Below, piece by piece: positions 1 through 9,832 of a DNA stretch of 64,000 nt. The stretch is taken from NCBI GenBank assembly GCA_020465985.1, contig JAANYP010009622.1, forward strand, positions 1 through 64,000. The letters run 5' to 3'. Numbering within the stretch: position 1 is the first letter of the stretch; the number at the start of each line of letters is the position of its first letter. Origin of the DNA: Centrapalus pauciflorus. Taxonomy: Eukaryota > Streptophyta > Magnoliopsida > Asterales > Asteraceae. A program made the translations under genes and the position numbers. Below the pieces are notes generated by a model. That model searched no databases and had not been told where the DNA came from. It saw only the letters and a program-made list of their open reading frames with translations.

Positions 1-1206
1 AACTAAGGTAAAAATAAAGTAAAATAAAATTTTGACCAAAAAATTTAATCTAGACTTAAGAAAAAATTTACAATCTAAGCTAAAAACTTAACAATATATT
101 TTTGATGAGTATAGTCTAAGAAAGGTTCAATCAGATAGCGATGTCCGATACTAACTTTCAGTACTTAAACTTTCACACTTAGGAATTTTTGATTCCTTTG
201 ATTGTTTGTCGTGACATACCCATTTAGTCGATTGTTGGTTATTTTATCCCCTGTTTAAATAACCTCTACATTTCGGAATATCCCTTGGGCCTTTTATTTA
301 TCAGGCAATTATCTTACGTGACTCAGACATAGACATACTTTTAATGATCAAGGCACACAGACAAAATCTAATGTTGGTAATTTTGCAAATTTTCTTTAAA
401 AAGAACAACAATCCGGACACAGGTCCTGTATTCTTCCATACAACAAAAGTGTCTTAGTTTCGACTTAAGGTTAACTTTAAAGTTATGCAGATAGCGGTGA
501 TCAGGTCTGTACTGACGTACAACAAACGACATGTCCCTGGCTAACCCGAATCTAAACAGAGACAACAGGTCTGTACTTACGTACAACAGAGTTGCATGTT
601 TTCGACCTCTCAGTTACATTGATATTTCTATTCTTTCCATTTTGATGATGTATTTTGAATGTTGCCATACATCCCCAGAAAGTTTGGCATCCTCAATTTA
701 GACTCAATGTTTGTATGTCTTGTACATAAAAAATTACAGACCGATTGGTCCATACATCCTAGCTAGTGACAACGTTTGACTTTTTCTAGCCATTATTTTT
801 TATAGCCGCTTTAGATACAACTTATTTTGGTATTATGCCTACACCAACACATTAAAAACTAAATAAAGTATAACACTTAGGATTTAGTTGCATTATGTGT
901 GAAAGCCTAAACACTTAGAGTCTGTAACGACGGTGCTAATTTTCGTCACTTTGAACCTATGTATCTAAGACTTAACTCCTTTTCTGATATTCTCTTTTTT
1001 TGTATTTTTGTAATTTTCTCTCTTTTTTCTTTTGTTTTTCATAGCAAAAAGCAGTAAACTAAGCTAACTTAATAACTTACTAAAAATAGAAACTTACTAA
1101 AAATAGAAACTTTCCTAAATTAGAAACTTTCCTAAATTAGCAGACTACTGTAAAAAGAAAGAAATATAACAACTATAAAAGGAAATAAAATACTACTAAG
1201 GTCAAT
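1..1206 (-). other. Pol-env spacer of SireA-1, noncoding
   Basis: This stretch lies downstream of pol on the minus strand and matches the spacers after pol in SireA-2 (from 14697) and SireA-3 (from 36285). No reading frame is shared by the three copies, so it is taken as noncoding. It carries three copies of a palindromic motif (about 419-445, 502-524 and 565-588) that recur at the same places in the other two copies. Near 1081-1140 there are short tandem repeats built on AGAAACTT. Confidence 0.85.
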
Positions 1207-1494
1207 TTACTCTGGGTTGCGCATTCCATTAAGTTGAATTAAATACTCAAATCGTGATTTATCAAACGCTTTGGTAAATAAATCAGCATTATTATCTTCA
1301 GTCGCCACCTTTACCAGTTTGATTAAATTCTTTTCAGCACAATCACGAATAAAATGATGCCTTATGTCTATGTGCTTTGTTTTACTGTGTTTAACTGGAT
1401 TATTTGTTATAGCCATTGTTGATTGATTGTCTATCCTAATTGGAGTTTGAGTATAAGCCAAACCGTAATCCCGCAATTGTTGTTGTATCCACAA
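1207..1494 (-). CDS. pol: SireA-1 pol, RNase H C-terminal end (same frame as main pol)
   Basis: This is the C-terminal end of the copia RNase H domain. It contains the conserved DNQST and KHSKTKHIDIRHHFIRD-type segment and the ADLFTKA motif that closes most copia polyproteins. It is in the same frame as the main pol frame and is cut off from it only by a TAA at 1543-1545, where SireA-2 has TCA (Ser). Pol therefore has one nonsense change here rather than two genes. The stop at the end is followed by the noncoding spacer. Confidence 0.9.
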   Translation of the reverse strand: MWIQQQLRDYGLAYTQTPIRIDNQSTMAITNNPVKHSKTKHIDIRHHFIRDCAEKNLIKLVKVATEDNNADLFTKAFDKSRFEYLIQLNGMRNPE

Positions 1495-1542
1495 AACCTG
1501 TGAACAGCAACTACCAGCAGCTACATACTCGGCCTCGCACGT

Positions 1543-4500
1543 TTACACGGCTACCGATGTTTGTTTCTTGCATTGCCAGGATACCAGTCTCCCTCCGAGG
1601 AACTGACAACCTCCAGTTGTAGATTTGCGCGTCAAGCTGCATCCTCCGTAGTCAGAATCTGTGAACGCTTCCAACTCTAGATCTCCCTCCGCGTGATACC
1701 AAAGTCCCAGCTTCGGTTTCGACTTGAGGTATCGTAGAATCCGCTTCACAGCTTTCATATGCATCTCCTTCGGATTCGCTTGAAACCTAGCACAAATAAA
1801 CACAGCAAACATTATGTCAGGTCTTGAAGCAGTTAAATACATAAGTGACCCAATCATGGCCCGATATAAAGTCGGATCCACATCGGTATCACTATCAGTA
1901 CCCGGCCCGAGATTGTGATTCACTTGAATCGGCGTGCTGAAGTGGGCAGTCAACTTTGTTCCTTCCATCCCAAACCGTTCCAATATGTCATAGACATACT
2001 TGGTCTGATGGATAAACATGCCTTCCTTCTTCTGGTCAACTTGTAACCCCAAAAATAAATTCAACTCCCCCATAGCACTCATCTCGAACTTAGACTTCAT
2101 AACCTTCTCGAAATCTTTGCACATCTGTTCGTCTGATGATCCAAAAATGATATCATCTACGTACACTTGTACCAAGATAAAATGATCTCCCTTTCTCTTC
2201 ACAAAAAGAGTACTATCTATCCTACCCCTCTCAAAGCCGTTTTCTAAGAGATGGTTCGATAGAGTCTCATACCATGCCCTAGGTGCCTGATGTAATCCAT
2301 AAAGAGCCTTATCTAAACGATATACTCTATCAGGATATTTAGGATCTGTAAACCCGGGCGGCTGTTCTACATACACCAACTCCTTCACTTTCCCATACAG
2401 GAAAGCACTCTTAACATCTAACTGATATACCTTAAATCCCTTGAAGGAGGCAAAAGCTAAAAACAACCTAATTGCTTCTAACCTTGCTACTGGTGCAAAC
2501 ACTTCGTTGTAATCGATTCCCTCCTCTTGGTTGAAACCCTTTACAACTAATCTCGCTTTGTTGCGCGTGACTATACCCCGATCGTCTCTCTTGCACTTAA
2601 AAACCCATTTGGTTCCTATTGCAATCTCCCCTCGAGGTAACGGAACTAACTCCCACACTTCTAGTTTCCTAAATTGTGAAAGTTCTTCCTGCATCGCTTC
2701 AACCCAGGAGTTGTCCTTAAGTGCCATTTGCACATTTTTGGGCTCTACTTGCGATATGAAACACGAATATAGACATGTATGATATGCCTCGGAGTCGTTT
2801 ATTATCGACAACAACACAGTGTTGCTATTTACACTACTCCGAGTCCTCACACCCTCGTTAGGATTTCCTATGATGCTATCTATAGGATGGTTCTTGTTAA
2901 TCCTAGAGGTCTCTATTTCGTCTACCCTTAGATTATCTCCTAAGTTGGATCCTATTTCACCTAAAGGGGGAACAGGCTCAGCTTCCACATTCTCTTCCTC
3001 ACGGACGTTTTCCTCAGAGGCAGAACTTGATGCTTGAGTCTGATTCTCAGTGTTAGGATCTTCTGGATTAGCAACTTCTGGAGACCCATCTACAGTCGCA
3101 GTAGGCTCGGACGTAGATTCGAACGTGGTCCTCGGAAAAATATGGCCATCGTCATTTAGGTGCAACGTCGCCATGTCTTTTTCGATTGTACCTGCAGTAT
3201 CATCCAAAGGAATGTTAAATGACTCAAATAACTTATCATAGTCAAAAATCCATTCCGGACCAGTTTGGGGTTCATGTGTATAACTTGAGACTTCAATATT
3301 ATACACAATCTCCACAGTACCACTCTTTTTGTTAAACACCCGTTTGTTTGGTGAGTTTGGCACATAACCTAGGAAGTATCCTTCGTCAGCCTTTTCACCA
3401 AACTTCGGTTGATGTTTTGTTCTTAAAAGTGTACATGGTACTCCAAACGGTTCGAATCCAGTTAAGTTAGGTGGCCGTTTATTCAAAATTTCATAACATG
3501 TTTTGTTCAATGATTTGACTGTAAGGACTCGATTTAAAATGTGGCACGCGGTATTCACTGCCTCCCCCCAAAACATGGTAGGAAGCTTTGAATCCGAAAG
3601 CATAGTCCTTGCAGCCTCAATCAATGTTCTGTTTTTACGTTCGGCCACCCCATTCTGTTGTGGTTCATATGGTGCACTGAATTGATGCACGATGCCCTTT
3701 GATAGGCAATATACACCAATTACAGAGTTTTTAAATTCAGTCCCATTATCACTACGTATATTTTTAACCCTTGTTCCGTAGGAATTCTCCACTTGGTCTA
3801 AGAACCCGATGAGCTTTGTAGCCGTCTCGTCCTTCGTACCTAAAAAGAAAACCCATGAAAAACGTGAGTAATCGTCGGTGATAACTAAGCAGTACCAACT
3901 ACCTCCTATACTCCTTTTGTTGATAGGGCCGAAAAGGTCCATATGCAACAAATCGAATGGTGAGGTTATGAAGTTCAGCTTCTTGGACTTGTGTGTCTTT
4001 TTATGTTGCTTGCCCTTCATGCACGGTAGACACTTGTCTTCAAATTGAAAGCTCTTCAGAGGCACACCTTGCACCAAACCATTCTTCGTTATGTAGTTCA
4101 TTTTCCTTAGGTGCAAGTGAGCCATGCGTCTGTGCCACAAAACCGATTCCGTCTCCGAAGCTTTTGATAGTAAGCAGATCGGACCCATCGAATTATCTGG
4201 CTTGTTCATGTCGAGCATGTACAAGTCATTCTTCCTTGGAGCCCGCATCAATATCCAATCTTCAGGTATCTTGAATCCCGGCTTGAGCACTAACGCCTCA
4301 GTGTCAGTAAATAACACCGAGTTCTTCTTATCACAGATTTGAGAAACACTAATGAGATTATGAACCAGTTTATCAACGTGATAAACTTGATCCAAAGTAA
4401 TCGTCCCATTAGTGACTTCTCCAGTTCCAGTGATATTTCCACCCTTGTTACCCGCGAATGATACAAATCCCCTATTACCCCCCTTGAAGTCTGTGAGAAG

Positions 4501-4656
4501 ACTTCGTTCCCCCGTCATGTGCCTGGAGCAACCACTGTCGACGAACCACTTGTTGTTTGGACCGGTAGTTATCTCCTGCACATGAAAGAAAAATAGGTTA
4601 GTTATCACGGGGAACCCAAGCCATGACTGACTTGGTAATACCATTCTCGTCCACAT
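1543..4656 (-). CDS. pol: SireA-1 pol polyprotein: protease, integrase, RT, RNase H (1037 codons)
   Basis: Copia-order polyprotein that would cut Gag-Pol, integrate the cDNA and copy RNA to DNA in the particle. Visible in order: aspartic protease motif FVDSGCSRHMTG (DSG at residues 40-42); GAG-pre-integrase with HRRMAH and a CxxC (about 170-215); integrase core with DLFGP, RSDNGTEF and NGVAERKN supplying the D, D and E; RT with the LDVKSAFLYG block and YVDD at 832-835; start of RNase H with TDSDYGG. The first 27 or so residues come from the gag/pol boundary and are unlikely to be a true start: homology to the other copies begins at the E of EITTGPNNKW (4575). The frame differs from gag because of one extra T in the junction T-run. 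It ends at a TAA inside RNase H. Confidence 0.95.
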   Translation of the reverse strand: MWTRMVLPSQSWLGFPVITNLFFFHVQEITTGPNNKWFVDSGCSRHMTGERSLLTDFKGGNRGFVSFAGNKGGNITGTGEVTNGTITLDQVYHVDKLVHNLISVSQICDKKNSVLFTDTEALVLKPGFKIPEDWILMRAPRKNDLYMLDMNKPDNSMGPICLLSKASETESVLWHRRMAHLHLRKMNYITKNGLVQGVPLKSFQFEDKCLPCMKGKQHKKTHKSKKLNFITSPFDLLHMDLFGPINKRSIGGSWYCLVITDDYSRFSWVFFLGTKDETATKLIGFLDQVENSYGTRVKNIRSDNGTEFKNSVIGVYCLSKGIVHQFSAPYEPQQNGVAERKNRTLIEAARTMLSDSKLPTMFWGEAVNTACHILNRVLTVKSLNKTCYEILNKRPPNLTGFEPFGVPCTLLRTKHQPKFGEKADEGYFLGYVPNSPNKRVFNKKSGTVEIVYNIEVSSYTHEPQTGPEWIFDYDKLFESFNIPLDDTAGTIEKDMATLHLNDDGHIFPRTTFESTSEPTATVDGSPEVANPEDPNTENQTQASSSASEENVREEENVEAEPVPPLGEIGSNLGDNLRVDEIETSRINKNHPIDSIIGNPNEGVRTRSSVNSNTVLLSIINDSEAYHTCLYSCFISQVEPKNVQMALKDNSWVEAMQEELSQFRKLEVWELVPLPRGEIAIGTKWVFKCKRDDRGIVTRNKARLVVKGFNQEEGIDYNEVFAPVARLEAIRLFLAFASFKGFKVYQLDVKSAFLYGKVKELVYVEQPPGFTDPKYPDRVYRLDKALYGLHQAPRAWYETLSNHLLENGFERGRIDSTLFVKRKGDHFILVQVYVDDIIFGSSDEQMCKDFEKVMKSKFEMSAMGELNLFLGLQVDQKKEGMFIHQTKYVYDILERFGMEGTKLTAHFSTPIQVNHNLGPGTDSDTDVDPTLYRAMIGSLMYLTASRPDIMFAVFICARFQANPKEMHMKAVKRILRYLKSKPKLGLWYHAEGDLELEAFTDSDYGGCSLTRKSTTGGCQFLGGRLVSWQCKKQTSVAV
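4576..4602 (-). promoter_or_regulatory. Gag/pol junction resembling a 3' splice site (SireA-1)
   Basis: The gag stop codon (4600-4598) lies inside ACTAAC, which is followed by a T-rich run and GTGCAG immediately before the first conserved pol codon, GAG. Branch-point-like sequence, pyrimidine tract and CAG|G are spaced as in plant introns. SireA-1 has one more T than SireA-2 and SireA-3, which shifts pol out of the gag frame. No convincing in-phase 5' splice site was found nearby, so the function is inferred. Confidence 0.4.
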
Positions 4657-6577
4657 ACTTGAACTCTTTCAAATACCCATCTCGCCTTTCAGGTGACTTG
4701 GGCCTTTGAACTGAATTCTGTTGTGGTGCCGAGTGATTTTGATTCACTCTTTGCCTTTGAGTAGGCATTTGTTGTGATGCTCTAGAATAAGTCTTATTAT
4801 AATGCATTTCAGACTGTGATCCCTGAGCTTTTACCGGAACATATTGTCTAACAGGAGTATGTGACCTAACTGGAGTGTGTGACCTGCTAGGTGTGGTGCT
4901 CCTATAGACTTGTTGAGGTGCTGACCTAGATTGATTAATGACAGGATTCGGTGAATTTGTCCTAACCACTTCTTTTGGTCCAACCTTAACCGGTGTTTGT
5001 TTCACAACAGGTTTTGGTGCGGCCTGCACAGTTTTCTCGGTAGGTTGAGAACTACTGCTGCTTGCCACAGTTGGTGAGGGCTTAACAGGTGTTGGGTTCA
5101 CTGTCTTAGGGGTAACATCTGCTTTCCTATTTGGACAGTGAGAAGCAACATGCCCTTTCTCGTGACATCTAAAGCAAGACATCTTATCCATGGACTTTTT
5201 GGTTGGTCCCTTAGATCTAGGTGTCTCACTAGTGTCTATTGCCTTTGGTACATCTACAGTGTCTGTCTCTTCGACCTGGTCAGCCCATGAAATTTTCTGT
5301 TTTCCTGCAGGTGTTTCACTGGAGGAAGACACAAATTTCACTTTCTTGACCTTGACAGTAGAGTCAGTCACCTTAGGTGTATTTTCAACTGTTGGCTCAG
5401 GTGTCGGTTCAGGTAGGTCCTCTAAGTCTACTGAGTTGTCAGTTTTCTCCTGAGGCTGAGGCACATAGTTTGCATTGAACGGTGGAGGAATTTCGTGAAA
5501 ACCTAGACCTACAGGCTTCTTAGACTGTCTTTGGGCATCTAAGACTTTCCCTAGGTTTAGGCTCGAATTCCTAAACTTTTCCAGCTTGCTATTTGCCTCT
5601 GCTACCTTAACTTTGGTCTCGGCTAGCTCTATGTCCTTGTCTTTCAGACTTTTGGTCAAGGCTTCTACGTGCTCATACATAAGCTCTATCCTAACACACT
5701 GCTCACTCAGTTTGTCTTTTAGAACGATTACGTCTTGAGCATCAGCCTTAAGCTTTTCTTTTAAATCTTGTTTTATATCATTTAGGCTAGCATTTTCTAT
5801 TTTTAAGTTTTCATTTTGAGCAGCTATGGTCTTATGTGAGTCTAAGACTAGATTTAACCTATCGTTAGAACTAACACATAAAGCACATAAATCACGAAAT
5901 AGAGAATAAGAAAGACTAACCTTAGAGTTATCAGATTCCACGTTGGCCATCTGAGCAGCAAACTCCAGCACGGTCTGATCATTCGCTTTCTCTACCCACA
6001 TCGGACTGTTTTCCCTTGTGGTCTGCTCATCTTCATCACAACCATTCTCCGTAACTTCAGCCATGAAAGCTCTAGCATTGGACTCCGGATGTGAACTCCA
6101 GTCATAGGAACCATCTAGCTGTCTGTCAGAAGTGACATTGGATATCAGACCCGCTAGATTGGCCTGACCAGATGAGGAACTCGGAAGGTATCTCTGTTGG
6201 GACTGACTTTGGTACTGTCCTTGATGCTGACTCTGCCCCTGGTATGTCTCTACCTTCGGTCTTTGACACTCCCTGGCGAAGTGTCCCAATCCCTGACAGT
6301 TGTAGCATTTGACCTTGGACTTATCAAATCCTATCCCCTTGTTATTCATCTGCAGATTTCTTCCAGTTCTCTTTATGAATCTCTTAACCCGTTGGGTTAC
6401 CATGGCCAGTTGCCATTTCAGATCCATTTCCTCTAAGTCATCAGGGTCGACCTGATCGTAATCTTCATCCCAAAGAGCCGGATCATTAATCTTCCCTTGA
6501 ACGCAATTTCCGTATGCGGCCACAAACGAAGCAAGCAGATTCAGATGTTCTTCCGCCGACTTTGCGCTCATAGGCAT
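4598..6577 (-). CDS. gag: SireA-1 gag, central and C-terminal part with two zinc knuckles (659 codons)
   Basis: Nucleocapsid and spacer part of Gag, which packages RNA in the cytoplasmic particle. A CCHC knuckle (CYNCQGLGHFAREC) sits at residues 91-104 and a second (CFRCHEKGHVASHC) near residue 467. Between them is a heptad-rich coiled-coil stretch (about 240-340) with many Lys, Glu and Leu. The C-terminal third is rich in Pro, Ser and Gln with repeated SHTPVR units. This frame continues in phase from the upstream Gag segment, separated only by a TAA at 6620-6622, so the ATG at 6577 is probably internal Met rather than the native start. Large gags with coiled coils are typical of the Sirevirus lineage. 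Confidence 0.92.
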   Translation of the reverse strand: MPMSAKSAEEHLNLLASFVAAYGNCVQGKINDPALWDEDYDQVDPDDLEEMDLKWQLAMVTQRVKRFIKRTGRNLQMNNKGIGFDKSKVKCYNCQGLGHFARECQRPKVETYQGQSQHQGQYQSQSQQRYLPSSSSGQANLAGLISNVTSDRQLDGSYDWSSHPESNARAFMAEVTENGCDEDEQTTRENSPMWVEKANDQTVLEFAAQMANVESDNSKVSLSYSLFRDLCALCVSSNDRLNLVLDSHKTIAAQNENLKIENASLNDIKQDLKEKLKADAQDVIVLKDKLSEQCVRIELMYEHVEALTKSLKDKDIELAETKVKVAEANSKLEKFRNSSLNLGKVLDAQRQSKKPVGLGFHEIPPPFNANYVPQPQEKTDNSVDLEDLPEPTPEPTVENTPKVTDSTVKVKKVKFVSSSSETPAGKQKISWADQVEETDTVDVPKAIDTSETPRSKGPTKKSMDKMSCFRCHEKGHVASHCPNRKADVTPKTVNPTPVKPSPTVASSSSSQPTEKTVQAAPKPVVKQTPVKVGPKEVVRTNSPNPVINQSRSAPQQVYRSTTPSRSHTPVRSHTPVRQYVPVKAQGSQSEMHYNKTYSRASQQMPTQRQRVNQNHSAPQQNSVQRPKSPERRDGYLKEFKYVDENGITKSVMAWVPRDN

Positions 6578-6619
6578 CTTCGAATAGTTCTGACTGGTCG
6601 ATGCCTGTTGGACTTGAGG

Positions 6620-7474
6620 TTACGGTTCTTCCGATCTTCCTAACCCTAAGAACGCGCGATTTAGTGAGTCTTCGGACTCAGGTGGCGATGACGTTTCTCC
6701 GGTGAAAAACGCTGTAGCACTCTTCTGATCAGCTGTCACTGATGATTTGGATGTCTTTCCAAAATACATAGCCGGATTTTGGACTTGCTCGTAATCAGTC
6801 TCAGCCTTTATCATTTCGAAGTGATATGCCCTCAACGTTCCCACGATGTCATCCAGTGATTGAGCATAGTATTTATCTTCATTCAGCTTAATCATAGCCA
6901 CGTACATAGCCCATTTGGCTGGTAGGGCATCAAGAAGCTTGTTGTTCTTGTCAGTGTCAGAATACTCAATGCCATGACTTTCAAGCTCTGTTATCAGATG
7001 ATAGAATCGTGTGATAATATCATCCAACTGTTCATCCTTAAGAGCCTTGAAAATCGCAAACTGTTGGGTCAACAGCTCTGTACGCTTTCTACGTACCCGT
7101 GGATTACCCTCACACCTTTTCTGAAGAGACTCCCAAAGTTCTTTCGACGTCCTTTGAGTCCGAAATGTGTGCAAGATATCTTGAGGTAACGCCATTCGGA
7201 TAATAGAGAAAGCCTTGTTTTCGGCTTCAAATAGTTTCTTGTCATCTTCTTTCATCATTTGATATGACAAGACCTTTTGACGGCCTTCAACCTCAGAAAC
7301 TGGTGGAATGTACCCTTCATCAATGCACACCCACATGCGCATATCGTTGAACCGTACAAAATCCGTAAATCTGTCCTTCCACCAGTAGTAATCCTCAACT
7401 TTCATCAGCTTAGGTGGTGCATTGGCCTTCCCAACTTCGTGATCCATCTCAAGGAATTTCTGAAGGTTTGACAT
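6620..7474 (-). CDS. gag: SireA-1 gag, N-terminal part (284 codons)
   Basis: N-terminal capsid region of a copia Gag. It starts at an ATG that follows the repeat-rich leader and matches the start of SireA-3 gag at 30038. The core segment with DMRMWVCIDEG, LPQDILHTF and a TRFYHLITELE block resembles the copia gag (UBN2-like) fold that forms the particle shell. It stops at TAA, and the same frame continues into the zinc-knuckle part. SireA-3 has TAG at the aligned codon, while SireA-2 has CCA and reads through. Confidence 0.92.
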   Translation of the reverse strand: MSNLQKFLEMDHEVGKANAPPKLMKVEDYYWWKDRFTDFVRFNDMRMWVCIDEGYIPPVSEVEGRQKVLSYQMMKEDDKKLFEAENKAFSIIRMALPQDILHTFRTQRTSKELWESLQKRCEGNPRVRRKRTELLTQQFAIFKALKDEQLDDIITRFYHLITELESHGIEYSDTDKNNKLLDALPAKWAMYVAMIKLNEDKYYAQSLDDIVGTLRAYHFEMIKAETDYEQVQNPAMYFGKTSKSSVTADQKSATAFFTGETSSPPESEDSLNRAFLGLGRSEEP

Positions 7475-8171
7475 CTTTTCTGAAACAAATTGAATTTAGA
7501 CTTAATTAATTTAAATCGAAACTAATGTGGATTAACTCTTTCGAATCTAGATAGATTCGAATGTAATTAGATTCCAATTTATTTGGTATTAAATTCGATT
7601 AAGTATCTTAATTCAATTAGATTCGAAATTATGGCAGATTCGAACAATTCCTTAGATTCGAAGATTTGACAGATTCGAAGGACCCCTTAGACTCGAAGAC
7701 CCTTAGAATCGAAGGCACAACAGAATCGAATTTTCAGCAGAATCGAAGCAAAGACTCGAAACAGTAACACACTCGAAACAAACTCGAAACAATGTAGACT
7801 CGAGATACAATTCGAATGTAATAACAGATTCGAAACAACATAGACTCGAAACTGACTGAAATTGACTCGAAAGGAGCGTATTTTGGTTAGACTCGAAAAT
7901 AAAGTAAAACCCTAATTAGTCCTATAGATTCGAGCGCCGCAAACTCGAAAAACGGCTAACACTTTGATTTTTTGACGTTTTACGGATTAAATCACTATGT
8001 TTCAAACGAAAAATAATGATTTCGACCAAAAACGTGAAAAACGACAAAGTGTTTCCCGAATATGAATTTGCTAAGCTCAAAAACACGTTTTTGAGAGCAA
8101 AACCGTCCAACTAGCGTCAAGAAACCTAGAATGTATCTGATGAACACGAAGAACACCACGAACACTCCGTA
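7475..8171 (-). repeat. SireA-1 leader with dense TTCGA-core repeats
   Basis: Untranslated leader between PBS and gag. From about 7540 to 7935 it holds dozens of short, irregularly spaced units built on TTCGAA or CTCGAA, often ATTCGAAT or ACTCGAAA. The units are not a perfect tandem array. The same kind of array is present in the SireA-3 leader and, with the variant TTCGAGTT, in the unrelated SireB leader. No ORF is shared between copies. Confidence 0.8.
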
Positions 8172-8184
8172 GGCTCTGATACCA
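8172..8184 (-). other. Primer binding site, initiator-Met tRNA type (SireA-1)
   Basis: Minus-strand TGGTATCAGAGCC, two bases inside the LTR end. It is complementary to the 3' end of plant initiator-Met tRNA and would prime minus-strand cDNA synthesis. It fixes the inner edge of the 5' LTR. Confidence 0.93.
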
Positions 8185-8186
8185 CT

Positions 8187-8846
8187 TGTAAGGTCTACGA
8201 CTGCAAGATCTATCTAGACGCGGATCCGTTAACGAGTGCGGAATCCTCGTTGACGGTCAGACGGACAACTCTCAACCAACGGAAACACGGAGACTATTAG
8301 ACGCTGAACGAACGACACACGAACGATCCTACGTACTAATTCTCTCCGAAACGGGACTCACCTAGCTGATAAACTCGAGATCGCCTATTGCTTAATTCCT
8401 CACGAATTCTGCCAAAGGTCCGCTAATCATTCGAGTCTATCCCTAATTATAGACCCTGATTCGAGTCTGTTGTGGGCCAACCTCGAATCTGGCCTAAGGC
8501 CTCATTCGAATCTGTCCATCTGACAGATTCGAATCTAGCCCATTCGAATCTAAGGATACATTCGAATCTATCACAGATTCGAATGCCTTCCTTAACCTAT
8601 TCGAATCTAGCCTATACACTTAAACACTTACATGATGAGACTTATGTTTTAACTTATGCTTGACATACTCTTTGACTTTTATGTTTGAACTTCTTGTAAT
8701 ATGTTACATCAAGTTCAAACACACAATCAATAACAGACAAACACATATTAAACATATATATCAAAACACTTGTTAATATTCAGAATATTACTTAAATCAT
8801 AATGCAGATCGATTAGACTGCTATCGTCACACAGGGTGTACCAACA
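8187..8846 (-). repeat. 5' LTR of SireA-1
   Basis: About 660 bp with TG...CA ends on the minus strand: it starts TGTTGGTACACC and ends GACCTTACA next to the PBS. It matches the LTRs of SireA-2 and SireA-3. A block near 8450-8610 is rich in ATTCGAAT units. The outer edge abuts SireA-2 gag. Confidence 0.93.
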
Positions 8847-8849
8847 GAA

Positions 8850-9832
8850 ATGCTCAAACAGCAGTTCGCGATATTCAAGGCCTTGAAGAACGAAAAGCTG
8901 GATGAGACAATTACCAGATTCTATCATTTATTAACTGAGTTAGACAACCACTATGTAGATTATAGTGAGTCAGAGAAGATTGTCAAAATTCTAGATGCTT
9001 TACCAGCCAAATGGGAAATGTATGTGGCACTGATAAAACATGATGAAGCCAAGTTCTATACTCTAACTCTATAAAATGTCAAAGGAACGCTGAGGGCCTA
9101 TAACTTTTAATTGCTGAAGAAGGAATGGGATTATGACCAAGTACAGGATCCGGATATGTATTTTGGGAAGTCCAAACCTTCAGGGGCAAGTGACGTGAAG
9201 ACGACTACATCATTCTTTTCAGGAGAAACATCGACTCGGTTAAAGCAGAAGACTCAGTGAGCATGGTTTTCTTAGGGTTTTCTAGACCAGAAGAAAAGCC
9301 AACTCAGTCTACATCTACATCTCAAGGGTATTCAAAGATGCCGATGAGCGCAAAATCAGCTGAAGACCATCTAAATCTGTTGGCTTCATTTGTGGCCGCC
9401 TATGGCAATTGCGTTTAAGGGAAAATCAATGATCCTGCGCTATGGGATGAAGATTATGATCAGGTGGACCCTGATGATCTAGAGGAGATGGATCGGCAAT
9501 GACAACTGGCCATGGTAACTCAGCGAGTTAAAAGGTTCATCAAGAGGACGGGCAGAAATCTCAATGTCCGTAACAATAAGATTGGGTTTGATAAATCCAA
9601 AGTTAAATGTTACAACTGCCAAGGGTTAGGACACTTCGCTAGAGAGTGTCAAAGACCTAAAGTCGAGTACTACCAGAACCGGTACCAGAATCAATCTCAA
9701 GGGAGATATTAGCAGGGTAGTTCAAGCAGTCAGGCAAATATAGCTGGTCTGTTATCCAATGTCACATGTGACAGACAGCTCGATGGAACATATGACTGGA
9801 GTACACATCCAGAGTCCAACGCTAGAGCCTTT
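8850..9832 (+). pseudogene. gag: SireA-2 gag remnant, N-terminal and first zinc knuckle part
   Basis: Gag sequence resumes at the SireA-1 insertion point within the segment corresponding to MLKQxFAIFKALKNEKLDE. A TAA at 9072, further stops, a frameshift near 9230, stops near 9416 and 9500, and TAG near 9710 break it. The CCHC knuckle CYNCQGLGHFAREC is still clear near 9610-9650. At the codon where SireA-1 has TAA and SireA-3 has TAG, this copy has CCA. Several stops are explained by C-to-T or G-to-A changes in Gln and Trp codons. Confidence 0.88.

Larger units (their letters stand above)
1..8846 (-). mobile_element. SireA-1, Sirevirus-like Ty1/copia element (3' part outside window)
   Basis: Reading on the minus strand the order is LTR, PBS, leader, gag, pol, then the start of the pol-env spacer, which runs off the left edge. 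The env-like gene and 3' LTR must lie further left. The element is inserted in the gag gene of SireA-2: that gag resumes at 8847, directly after the terminal CA of the LTR. The expected target duplication on the right is GAAAT (8847-8851); its partner is outside the window. Of the three SireA copies this one has the longest open frames, so it is the least decayed. Identity to SireA-2 and SireA-3 is obvious throughout gag, pol and spacer. Confidence 0.95.

Noticed and set aside
2531..2782. Plus-strand frames antisense to SireA-1 pol (also seen opposite SireA-2 and SireA-3)
   Set aside because: The same antisense frame recurs in each copy because the sense strand is conserved; it is a shadow of RT.
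4600..4658. An 83-base intron with 5' site CAA|GTATGT at the SireA-1 gag/pol junction
   Set aside because: The 5' site looks good but the join would be out of phase and meet a stop at once.
7540..7935. TTCGAA arrays as heat-shock elements
   Set aside because: Heat-shock elements need GAA and TTC blocks separated by two bases; here TTC and GAA abut, and spacing between units is irregular.
8172..8184. PBS sequences as tRNA genes
   Set aside because: Only 12-13 bases match a tRNA 3' end at each site; they are primer binding sites next to LTRs.
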